Assembly: GCA_039566865.1 (NCBI GenBank)
Contig: CM076943.1
Coordinates: 35,906,663-35,970,662 of the forward strand
Source: Aurelia coerulea
Lineage: Eukaryota; Cnidaria; Scyphozoa; Semaeostomeae; Ulmaridae
Direction of reading: 5' to 3'
Length of the DNA: 64,000 bases
The translations under genes and the position numbers were made by a program. The notes beneath the pieces were generated by a model. That model made no database searches, had not been told where the DNA came from, and saw only the letters and a list, made by a program, of their open reading frames with translations. This document shows, piece by piece, positions 18,179-26,667 of the stretch (its first letter is position 1; each line of letters starts with the position of its first letter).

Positions 18179-19712
18179 GGAATTTATTTAAAGTTGGATA
18201 CAAAGTTTAGTTTACTCTATAAATAGGGCAACTAATTCAAACTCACTATTTACAAAAATACAATATTTACAATTTCAGCTACTTACAGATATTACAATTG
18301 CAACTGTCTCCATTCCATTGTTTGACATGTATTTTGAACGAGGCTATAGATTGGCTTGACTTTATCTCATCAGGTAAAGCGTTCCAAAGAATACTGCCTC
18401 TGAATGCAATTTAATTTAAGTCGTTTAAAACAGTTCTAGCTTTTGGTAGCTGTAATAGATCTTTTGCTCTAAGGTCGTAAGTCACTTCCTTTCTTATGAA
18501 CAGATCCCACGTGAATGTTGGATTTTGGCAATTTAAAGACTCATAGACCTCAGTCATTACCTTATGGATGTTTTTTACATGAACTGTCTGCTCATTGTTT
18601 CCTTGTAGAAGCTCTTCGAATGAGGCTTCATAATCATTGAAAAGTATACGTAGAGCACGTTTGTGGATTTTGTTTATCTCCCTGTTGGCGGTTTTTCCAC
18701 AAAACATCCAAATTAACGGACAATAGCTTAGGCTTGACAGTATAAAAGCATTGTATAGCAGCCTTGCTTTCGTGAAGTCAAGTAGTCTTGCCACTCTAGA
18801 GAATGCAGTTACTTTTCTACTTGTTTTGACACACAAAGACTTGACATGATCTGTAAACTTCAGTTCAGAGTCAATGGTAATTCCAAGAAGTTTCACATCA
18901 TCTTTTGCGACTAAAACCAGATCATCAATTTCAATACAGATGTTTGCACTTTTTGGTAGCCCAAGGAACATCACTTGAAATTTTCCAGGATTTGCCACCA
19001 TGTGGTTAGAGTCGAACCATTTAAGAACATTTTCGATATCAATTTCTAAACATGTGGCTACATCTCCTATGTTTTCTCCAGAGGCTTACAATGTATTATC
19101 ATCAGCAAAATTGCATATTTCTGATTTCTCAATGCAAAATGTAAGATCATTTATTTATACATTAAACAATAGCGGCCCAAGAATTGAACCCTGTGGTACA
19201 CCTGATGAGATATAGTGCCAATCACTGAAGGTGGAACCAATTTTAACACGCTGTTTTCTGTGTGAGAGGTAACTATGCAATAAATTTAAGCTACCAGTCC
19301 CAAAGCCATAGGCTGCAAGTTTTGCTAACAATAGGTCGTGGGGCAAGCAGTCGTAAGCTTTGGAGAGGTCCATAAGTACCATGCCCATGATCCCTTTATT
19401 GTCTAGACATTTGCGACATGCTTCAACTAACTTTATCAAGGCATGCTGGGTGCTATATTTCTGTCGAAATCCACACAATAGATGTGAAATCTTGTCCTTC
19501 ACGAATATGAGCATTTGAGTGTACATTAGTCTTTCATATATCTTAGAAAGACATGATAGCACACTTATTGGTCGAAAATTCTTCTTTGTAGCCGAATCCC
19601 CAGTTTTGAAGAAAGGTGATAGGTCAGCTAACTTAAGATTAGATGGAAACGTGCTACTTTGGATTCCATTATTTATGAGGTGGGTGATTTCTTTGTAGCA
19701 ATGGTTTGCAGC
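18149..19712 (-). pseudogene. LINE J (jockey/CR1-like), 3' half of a split copy
   Basis: The frame 19155-19712 encodes SATKKNFRPISVLSCLSKIY, GFRQKYSTQHALIK, GMVLMDLSKAYDCLPHDLLL and SSGVPQGSILGPLLFN. A stop region at about 19150-19080 includes the CNFADDNTLY catalytic box. The frame 18411-19001 continues with MVANPGKFQVMFLGLPKS, VKLLGITIDSELKF and INKIHKRALRILFNDYEASF. The 3' end is a (TAA)n tail at 18147-18178. The 5' half lies at 24495-25404, separated by the 4778-bp composite element. The 8-bp repeat TCAATAAA at 18141-18148 and 25405-25412 flanks the LINE. Confidence 0.82.
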
Positions 19713-19714
19713 TA

Positions 19715-20013
19715 CAATCCTTGCCAAAACAACTTGAAAAAAATTTCATTTCTCTCTTTTCTTCTCCGACCAAGCATCCAAAATACAGTGCAGGAAACTT
19801 CACGCTACTCTTTTCCCTTGCCCCCCTGCCCCCCCCCCCCCTGAACAATGTTGGTCCGAAGCACTGATCACCAGATATCACGAAAATCGCTTTGGCTGCG
19901 TTGTTGTGCCCTTGAGAAATGCGTAATCACGCAAGGAACCAACATTGTAAGGGGGAGGGGGGGAGAGCTGAGCAAAAATATGTGATTTTTTTCAAGAGTT
20001 TTGGCAAGGATTG
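19715..20013 (+). repeat. Left 299-bp terminal direct repeat of the composite element
   Basis: It begins CAATCCTTGCCAAAACAACT and ends AAGAGTTTTGGCAAGGATTG, so it has inverted ends of its own (about 16 bp, extending imperfectly over a run of A/T). It is identical to 24199-24492 over its length except that one poly-C run has 13 C here and 8 there. There is no TA at its inner boundary (next bases TCCGAG), which argues against an independent insertion of this unit. Confidence 0.9.
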
Positions 20014-20522
20014 TCCGAGAGGGCAATTTTTGAAAAAGTTCATCAATCTGAACCAAAATTGGCACAAGTGTACAGTTTTGTGTACTTATCAACATGCAGG
20101 TGTAAAAAATTATCTCAAAACGTTTATGATGAAATTATGACGTCATCGATATGAGAAATGAAGGAATTGCAGGGCTCTTACGGAAATGATGGAGTTATAA
20201 CTGCAGGAAACTTGTCACGTGACGGGAAATACTTGCAATACATGGGGAAAAGAGTTTTACGCGTGTTCTCATGGAAAGTGGCAAAGTACACCAAAAACAT
20301 AGGTCTAACGGCGTGTACAACTTCCATAAAATAGTGGTCCCCTGCAATTCATAGGAAATGGGTGAAAGATGTAGGTAAAAGTGGAGCATTTATGCAAGGT
20401 TCTTCCATGGTGGCACTGGAACGGGCTGCGTCACGATTAGTTTGTGATGTCAGATTAGTGCGTGTAGAATAGTTAGCTAATAATACGTTAAACGAAGGAG
20501 AGAGCTATCAGTTTTAAGAAAG
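20014..20522 (+). promoter_or_regulatory. Left internal arm and presumed upstream region of the transposase gene
   Basis: No gene is visible. The first bases after the terminal repeat (GGATTGTCCGAGAGGGC, reading from its last bases) resemble the complement of the sequence just inside the right repeat, as if an older inverted repeat lay there. A TGACGTCAT octamer is at about 20138. The transposase ATG at 20523 follows directly. Promoter function is inferred from position. Confidence 0.4.
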
Positions 20523-21638
20523 ATGGCTAAAAGTGCGGTAAGGAAAACGAAAGCGATAGATCCGAAAATTCGAGCCATGGCCTATGTTCTGCGGAGAAAT
20601 GGCACGAAAATGGCAACGATTGCGAAAAAATTGCATATCTCCGTGGCATCAGTGTATCGGTGCTGGAAAGATGGTGAGCTGTCTTGCAAGGGTGAAAAGC
20701 GGGAGAAGATCTGTAAAGGCGGTAGGCCAAAGAAACTATCTGCAAGAACAAAGGCACGGTTCATACGGCAATTTTCAAAAGCAAGGGAGAAAAATGTGAA
20801 TGTAAAAGTGATGGATGTGGTTAAAGAAGCAGAACTTCAAGGGCTAGCAAGCTACCGCACATTTGCTCGTATTTTGAACTGTGCAGGATTTAAACATCTG
20901 CAGCCAAGGAAAAAAGGTCTCCTATCGTGCAAAGACAAGCAGGCAAGACTGCAATATGCCCGGAAGATGCTAAGGAAACACCGCAGTAGTTTCTGGACCG
21001 AGGACGTTGCCATGTATTTAGATGGGGTGTCTTTTGTTCACAAATTTAACCCATTTCGTGACGCAAAGACACCAAGTGGGAGGGTGTGGAGGAAAGCAAG
21101 CGAAGGATTGCAATGGACGACGAAAGGGAGCAAGAATTTGCCTGGGGGGCGTCGTGTATATGTGCTGGTTGGAATTAAATTTGGAGTGGGGGTAACATTG
21201 GTGAAAACTTACAAGCACATGACTGGGAAATACTTCGCAGATTTTGTAAAAAATGACCTTGAAAAGGCTCTGAAAAGAGGCAAGGTGAAAGACAGAAAAG
21301 CTAGGGGCATGAAGTATTTTGTAATGGACAACGACCCCTGTCAGAAAAGTGCTGCTGCTAAGTCTGCATTGAAAGAAATTGGAGCAAACGTCGTAGAAAT
21401 CCCCCCACGATCACCTGACCTCAACCCAATCGAAAATGTTTTCCACAATGTTCGCCGTGAGTTACGGAAACAGGCCCTGGAGCAGACACTTGTCCACGAA
21501 GATTTTGCAGCATTCGAGAAACGTGTCGTTGCGACCCTGCATAATTTTAGTCGTCAAGTCATTGACAGAACAATTGAGAATATGGACACACGATTGAAAG
21601 CCATAGTTCAAAACAAAGGCTATAGAACGAAGTATTGA
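20523..21638 (+). CDS. Tc1/mariner-superfamily transposase (DD34E)
   Basis: An intact 371-residue protein that would cut and paste DNA at TA sites, acting in the nucleus. Residues 1-60 form a helix-turn-helix (IDPKIRAMAYVLRR ... MATIAKKLHISVASVYRCWK); residues 60-150 form a second DNA-binding part starting GGRPKKLSARTKARF. The catalytic triad is visible: D167 in MYLDGVSF, D269 in YFVMDNDP and E304 in SPDLNPIENVF, with 34 residues between the last two. The length is normal for Tc1-like transposases. The start ATG has A at -3 and G at +4, a good eukaryotic context. It is a single exon with no stops. It converges on the Rep gene at 22222-23622 within the same TA-flanked unit, which suggests both belong to one element. 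Confidence 0.92.
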   Translation: MAKSAVRKTKAIDPKIRAMAYVLRRNGTKMATIAKKLHISVASVYRCWKDGELSCKGEKREKICKGGRPKKLSARTKARFIRQFSKAREKNVNVKVMDVVKEAELQGLASYRTFARILNCAGFKHLQPRKKGLLSCKDKQARLQYARKMLRKHRSSFWTEDVAMYLDGVSFVHKFNPFRDAKTPSGRVWRKASEGLQWTTKGSKNLPGGRRVYVLVGIKFGVGVTLVKTYKHMTGKYFADFVKNDLEKALKRGKVKDRKARGMKYFVMDNDPCQKSAAAKSALKEIGANVVEIPPRSPDLNPIENVFHNVRRELRKQALEQTLVHEDFAAFEKRVVATLHNFSRQVIDRTIENMDTRLKAIVQNKGYRTKY

Positions 21639-22221
21639 ATTTTAAATGAACATTTTGTATAACGAGATATTTACATAGCATTATTTTCTCTTCATGTATC
21701 GTAATCTTTTGTTTATGAACAATTGTTTATGAGCTAAATGATGCGTTTAATGTCGTAACGTCTCACTGTACACGTAATGAGCCTTCTGGTGTAAGGTTTC
21801 ACGATTGACACATCGATTGACAGGCGTACGTTTCAACCCTTTCGCCCCCCGGAGACTGCTCTTTCTAAAAATATTTGTTACAGAGGGGTGTTCATTATCG
21901 TAACCTATCTGCTGGGCTCATTGGTAAACGCCTATTAATAATGAGTAGCGCAGAAAAGTGGGCTGTAACGATTGACACAGCACTGGTAAAAAGATATTTG
22001 ATGCTCAAGTTCTTTTTAGGAAAATAGGTTGACACTTGTTATGAGCCCTGTAACTTTGGCGTACGCCAAATTGTAAACTATCTGAGGATGTTAGTACACT
22101 GTTTACGTCTTTGAACAGTTGAGAAGCTGAAAAGAAGCTAACTTGCACAATTCAACATCGAATTAAAGGAAGATTCCTTCTACTGTCAATCGTTGTGTCA
22201 ACCGTTGTGTTACTTGTTGCC
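21639..22221. other. Convergent intergenic region with iteron-like repeats and a palindrome (candidate replication origin)
   Basis: No open frame. A short motif recurs on both strands: CGATTGACACA at 21802 and 21969, CGATTGACAGG at 21814, GGTTGACACT at 22028, and inverted copies at about 22184-22192 (TGTCAATCG) and 22195-22205 (TGTGTCAACCG). Among them is a perfect 16-bp palindrome, TTTGGCGTACGCCAAA, at 22055-22070. Repeated short binding sites plus a hairpin-capable palindrome next to a HUH-Rep gene is how rolling-circle origins are usually built (family knowledge). That this one is an origin is inference. Confidence 0.5.
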
Positions 22222-23622
22222 TCAATTTTGGGGAGCATTTTCATGCGCCTGTGCAGTTGAAGTCACATGACCGTCCAGCAAGAAATGGGAGAAGCAGTAC
22301 GCGCATGGCTGAATGCACTTTTGCTTCTCAATTTCTATCTGATGACGGAATTCAATGTGTCTCCAACGCACGCGCATCATTTCACTCTCTCGGTCATCAA
22401 TGGAACCTCCCTTTACATACAAAATTGGCCCTTTAGACGTGCAGAATACTGGGGTATCACTTTCAAGAACTATGTCCTTTGCAAAATGAGTTTTGGGTGT
22501 AGACAAGTGCATTGGTTGTCCCTCTAAAAGAAGAAGGAGATCTGCCCAGGGTATTATGATTGGATTAAATCTGAAGTCATTGAATATTATAACTTCGGCA
22601 GTCTCCACACCCATTAGTGCATAGGTGCATGTAGCTGGATTCACAAAGCATTTATATATTATTCGTAGCGGATCAAGAATAAATGTCTTTCCACAATTGG
22701 CTGGTCCAGTTATAAGGATGTTACGTCCCTTTCCGCGCCCCTTTTCCAACAAATCGACAAAAGCATTCTTGAATTTCCCAGCATCCATGTGATTGAGCTG
22801 CAAGATCTCCTCTGCACACTCACGCCATTCTCCGTTACAAACACAATCAGCATTTAATGCATTATTCAAAATATCCATTCTTGATTGTCGCGCTCTCTCT
22901 ATATTCTCTTCTGCAGTCTCAATTGCCCACACCGTCTCTATCAGTTCAGACACCGCCTTCTCTGATTTTGCAAGCAAGAAATCATACAGCAATGCGTCCC
23001 CTTTCCTCTGTTTGGTGTCTTTTGCAAGTGCCATTAGTTCCAGCCTCGATCTGACGTTTTCGTTCAAAATAAGATCGGCTACATCCTTGTTTGTATAACG
23101 TGTAGCTTTGGCTTTACGTCGTTTCTTTGCACTGCTGGCTCTCAATGTTTTAGGCGGCTGTATCTTCTTTGGATGGCCTGGACTACACACGAAATGTTTA
23201 TCGTACTTTTTTGCATATTTATATGCAGTAAAATAGCATTTGTGTCCTGAAAAATGGACGCTGATGCCGTGTGTTTTTCCAATGTGCTCCTTCACCTTCT
23301 TCCAGCGCCTCTGCTTTCCTAGCAATATGGCTAAATGGAAATGTTTCCCGCCATCTTTGTGTTCTTCCATGCTGCAAGCCCATTGCTTTACGTCTACAAG
23401 CCCTGTTACTTGGAACGCACTCACAACTACAGCTGCAAATGACTGGCGATCAAATCTCTTGACATTTGCACGACTGTATGTGACTAAATATACTTTTCTT
23501 GCACAAGTAGGTTGGAACACCGCGGCAAATTCAATGTCCTGTTCGTCATTCCCCCCTTCACACTCAACTTCAACTTCATTTGTTTCCACATCTATCGACT
23601 CTTGAAAAGTATTGGACGCCAT
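22222..23622 (-). CDS. Rep-like protein: HUH endonuclease plus superfamily-3 helicase
   Basis: An intact 466-residue single-exon protein resembling replication initiators of small single-stranded DNA replicons. Such proteins nick one strand at an origin through a tyrosine and unwind the DNA. Residues 42-145 look like the HUH domain: motif 1 KVYLVTYSRANV, metal-binding GKHFHLAI (H94 and H96), and a tyrosine/lysine motif TAYKYAKKYDKH (Y134/Y136, K138/K139). Residues about 300-425 look like the helicase: Walker A LITGPANCGKTF, Walker B EVIIFNDFRF and motif C TPVFCTS, then an arginine-rich RVRWRHIEF. The tail has clustered cysteines (C436, C440, C443). The ATG has A at -3 and G at +4. I cannot say by eye whether it is closer to parvovirus NS1 or to CRESS-DNA Rep. 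Its place beside the transposase, inside shared ends, makes an element-borne role more likely than a stray viral insertion. Confidence 0.85.
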   Translation of the reverse strand: MASNTFQESIDVETNEVEVECEGGNDEQDIEFAAVFQPTCARKVYLVTYSRANVKRFDRQSFAAVVVSAFQVTGLVDVKQWACSMEEHKDGGKHFHLAILLGKQRRWKKVKEHIGKTHGISVHFSGHKCYFTAYKYAKKYDKHFVCSPGHPKKIQPPKTLRASSAKKRRKAKATRYTNKDVADLILNENVRSRLELMALAKDTKQRKGDALLYDFLLAKSEKAVSELIETVWAIETAEENIERARQSRMDILNNALNADCVCNGEWRECAEEILQLNHMDAGKFKNAFVDLLEKGRGKGRNILITGPANCGKTFILDPLRIIYKCFVNPATCTYALMGVETAEVIIFNDFRFNPIIIPWADLLLLLEGQPMHLSTPKTHFAKDIVLESDTPVFCTSKGPILYVKGGSIDDRESEMMRVRWRHIEFRHQIEIEKQKCIQPCAYCFSHFLLDGHVTSTAQAHENAPQN

Positions 23623-24198
23623 TTTCCCAATAATTTACTTCAAACTGTCCTCTCATTCGGCAGTTTAAGAATCGTTTACCCTTTTATTCCCGAGTTTTTC
23701 TGTATTTAACGAAAATGATTGAAACTTAATGACTTTTCTTATAATTGCATGGCCATAATGAAAATGTATACTGTGACCTCATCTCTTCAATTTTGATCTC
23801 GCCAACCCACATAGCATCTAACTATACGTCATTCATAAAGTGTCCCTATTCATGTATCAATACAGTTCTAATCCAGGCATTTGATTGCACCTTTAATTGC
23901 TCCTTAGGGGCCAATAACAAGTACAAATATAATTCTAATTGTGCTCATTGTCTAGAATGATGAAATTCAAATTTGTAACTAATTGGAAAGCCCACTGTTC
24001 TCTTAAAATTGAATTATGACGTAGATTTCACCCATGCTATCAAGGAATTGTGAAAATGGGTATAATATGACGTCACAAATCCAGAACCCTAACAAATAAC
24101 TGTTTTTTTCCTTCAGTTTCGTGATCTACACTATCGAATTACCCTGCAGCGCAAAAATCAGCTCAAACGACTGACTTTTAGAAATTCACCCCTTCAGA
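23623..24198 (-). promoter_or_regulatory. Right internal arm and presumed upstream region of the Rep gene
   Basis: No gene is visible. It contains TGACGTCA at about 24068 (the left arm has TGACGTCAT). The last bases before the right terminal repeat, read inverted (GGATTGTCTGAAGGGG), match the left arm start imperfectly. Upstream position relative to the Rep ATG implies promoter content, not shown by any motif. Confidence 0.35.
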
Positions 24199-24492
24199 CA
24201 ATCCTTGCCAAAACAACTTGAAAAAAATTTCATTTCTCTCTTTTCTTCTCCGACCAAGCATCCAAAATACAGTGCAGGAAACTTCACGCTACTCTTTTCC
24301 CTTGCCCCCCTGCCCCCCCCTGAACAATGTTGGTCCGAAGCACTGATCACCAGATATCACGAAAATCGCTTTGGCTGCGTTGTTGTGCCCTTGAGAAATG
24401 CGTAATCACGCAAGGAACCAACATTGTAAGGGGGAGGGGGGGAGAGCTGAGCAAAAATATGTGATTTTTTTCAAGAGTTTTGGCAAGGATTG
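24199..24492 (+). repeat. Right 294-bp terminal direct repeat of the composite element
   Basis: It lies in the same orientation as 19715-20013 and is identical to it apart from a shorter poly-C run. Its inner neighbour is TTCAGA, not TA; its outer neighbour is the TA target duplication. Confidence 0.9.
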
Positions 24493-24494
24493 TA

Positions 24495-25404
24495 GCTTAA
24501 GCATGTCAACAGGAATACCGCCACTTGTTTTCTTTGATTTATCTAATCGATAGATTTCGCTAAAGAGTTGGGTGGGGTCTACCTTGGAGAATTCCAAATT
24601 TCCCTGGGTATCATACATATCCTTGATTTTTTTAATACTTGGGTGATTAGCATACTTATTGATTGCATCTAAAACCTAAGGGGGAATATTAATTAAATCC
24701 TGGCATTTTAGTTTATTCAATAGAGAAATTTATGTTTATCAACTATAACTATTGCCGCACGTCAACCTCAAGATTATATTTAACGGGAATATTAAGTGTT
24801 TCTACAATATTTGCAAAGTAGGAATTGAAGCGCTCGGCAACTCGTTCTCGACCAGAACTATTTTATCAGTAGCTGTACATGTTGATGAGAACAATGGCTT
24901 AAACGTTTTCCAAAAAGTCTTTTCTTTACCTGCTTCTGTGGAATTTATTTTACTGTAATATTCTCTCTTGGCATCCTTGATCATTTTGACAACAAGGTTT
25001 CGCTGTACACTGTACCTTTTTTGTCATATTCGCTTCCGCTCTTATTTGCAATGTTCTTAAGCCTAGTTCTCAACATCATTGCTTTTCGGAGCTCTTTCGT
25101 CACAAATGGTTTGTTGTTACCTCTGACTCGAACAGTTTTGTGTGGGGCATGTTTATTCAGTGTTTCCACAAAAACATTTTCAAACTCTGTGAGGTCATCT
25201 GGGTTTGTTTCCTGGATTCCGCCTGTTAGATCTGATAGAAAACGACTCTCAGAAAACTTTTTATAATCGCGAAATCTAATACGTTTTGGCTGGAGTTTTG
25301 TGAATTGAGTTTTAAGTACTGTGTAAATTAAGTGATGCCAATCACTAAACCCAGTCTCAAAAGACTGGCTCGCAAAGAAACTGTGTTTCATATTAGTTAA
25401 CATC
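24495..25404 (-). pseudogene. LINE J, 5' half of the split copy
   Basis: Broken minus-strand frames give MLTNMKHSFFASQSFETGFS, a VRVRGNNKPFVTKELRKAMM block, REYYSKINSTEAGKEKTFWK, and ...RLDKSKKTSGGIPVDMLKL, which ends exactly at the composite element and continues at 19712. These blocks match the intact copy at 50757-52969 in order (GNNKPHVTKALKK, GKEKTFWKTFKPLF, LDKSKKTSG). It lacks the endonuclease domain, so the copy was 5'-truncated on insertion; the TCAATAAA duplication follows at 25405-25412. Confidence 0.8.
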
Positions 25405-26048
25405 TCAATAAACCAGTAAATTCAAACTTTGTGTGTTAAATCATAGCAAAATGTTCCGTTGCGACTTTTTCATGCTCCAATTTTTTGACCATGCTCTGTT
25501 TTCAAATTCCCTTGGGAGCTCTGATGATTCCGCCTCTTATTAAGGATTCAGGGGGGTTAAAGTTCAACCCGTTACTGATACACTCTATCTCCAGTCTGCG
25601 GACACGTGTTTTCCATTTGTTTCTTGTTCGCTTCGAGGCCCTGTGGAAAAGCGGCAATTTAGGCCCAATTTTTACGGGATGTTATCATCGATTTGTTTTG
25701 TTAATTTTGGCTTCAAATCATGAGCTTATTGCAATCATTGCGATTTGCAAGGTATGGCAATGAATTAACAACGGCTAAATTGTTGGAAGTATTCTGAACT
25801 AATGCCCTTTTAGTTAGGCAAATTTGTAGTGAATTTATTACATGTCCGCAGACTGGAGGTCATGGCCGCCAACTGGAAAGAAGAGCCAAGATTTTTGTGT
25901 GGAGAAATTGATTAAAATCTCATTTCGATATTCTGATATCACATGTATTAAACTACTTTTGTTATGAGTCACAGGTTTGTATGCGATTTCTAAGTGATGA
26001 CAATTACCAATTAACTAATAGTGTCCGCAGACTGGAGGTGCAACCCTA

Positions 26049-26480
26049 TATGTTTTGTCCAAGGGCCTTAAATTTGTATCAACACCAAGGGAAATTGATT
26101 TTTCTTAAGTTAAACTCGATTTGGAAAATTTTGGAAGGAGGCTTTGGTTGAAGTGGAATTTTAGGGAGGAACAGGGTTTTTCTGAAGTCCCGTCATTTAG
26201 GCCAAAAAGCAAATTTAATCCAAGACACAAAGATGTTGCTATTGAGGTATTTCTTTCTAGGTTAGAGGGTGAAATTATGAAATCATCGGCAAATGGTTGT
26301 AATTTCAGTAATCTAAGCACGGAGGAAAGATCAGCGTTAAATAACCTCAAAGCAGACCGTTCGATCGTTATCAAGGAGGTGACACATTCAGTAATGTACT
26401 CGTTGAGCAGCATAACATTTAAATTTTTGAAGTAGTCGAAAGAAACCAAGTACAGTATGAACCTTCTCACAAACGTATGA
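26049..26480 (+). pseudogene. PLE fragment, N-terminal region
   Basis: The plus frame reads YVLSKGLKFVSTPREIDF, LDLENFGRRLWLKWNF, FRPKSKFNPRHKDVAIEVF and LSTEERSALNNLKADRSIVI, the region before the reverse transcriptase, same family as 1-614. It leaves the family consensus at about 26380, where ADKG would follow. It starts at the TA that flanks the GGG-type element. Confidence 0.78.
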
Positions 26481-26667
26481 AAATTAAATGCTACTCATTA
26501 TAGAAGTCCCTTCGTTAATTATCTCCTCCAAGTAGTCTAGTGATCAATCGTCTGGTGTAAACATTTGTAACAAGAATCTTAATAATCGCCAAAAAACTGA
26601 ACGCGTGATCAATTCAGTATTCAAGTTTCAAATTCAAATATTCAAATTTTTTGGATTTAGATCATTA

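Larger units (their letters stand above)
19715..24492. mobile_element. Composite element: Tc1-like transposase plus HUH-Rep/helicase, with direct terminal repeats
   Basis: This 4778-bp element inserted into LINE J. It is flanked by TA (19713-19714 and 24493-24494), and its outer ends are inverted: CAATCCTTGCCAAAAC on the left, GTTTTGGCAAGGATTG on the right. Removing it with one TA rejoins the LINE J frame as VDMLKL-AANHCYKEI. Order: 299-bp terminal repeat, about 500 bp, transposase gene (+), about 580 bp with iteron-like repeats, Rep gene (-), about 580 bp, 294-bp terminal repeat. The two genes converge and are both intact, unlike nearly everything around them. I do not know a described family with this combination. 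The terminal repeats are so alike that the insertion or its last replication must be recent. Confidence 0.82.
17917..26046. mobile_element. TA-flanked GGG-type element with repeated CCTCCAGTCTGCGGACA motifs (interrupted)
   Basis: The left end (17917-18148) starts GGGTCATACCTCCAGTC and holds two adjacent copies of CCTCCAGTCTGCGGACA. The right end (25413-26046) finishes with the inverted motif twice (about 25842 and 26023) followed by GCAACCC. A third, forward, near-copy is at about 25588. TA flanks both ends (17915-17916 and 26047-26048). Removing the LINE inserted at 18149-25404 leaves about 870 bp without coding capacity. The layout (GGG ends, TA duplication, a 16-17 bp motif repeated near both ends) is shared with 53148-54510 and 62134-63474, and I class it as pogo-like and non-autonomous by analogy. 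Confidence 0.65.

Noticed and set aside
20584..20799. Alternative frames over the start of the transposase gene
   Set aside because: They are shadows of the transposase frame, which alone shows conserved motifs.
22222..23622. Exogenous or endogenous single-stranded DNA virus genome
   Set aside because: No capsid gene is present, and the gene shares boundaries with a transposase; a viral origin of the Rep gene itself remains possible.
19715..24492. Two independent MITE insertions flanking a gene segment
   Set aside because: Neither unit has TA on its inner side, while the outer sides have it, and LINE frame restoration fits one insertion event.
19715..24492. LTR retrotransposon because of the direct repeats
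   Set aside because: There is no gag, protease, polymerase or integrase; the ends are inverted and the duplication is TA.
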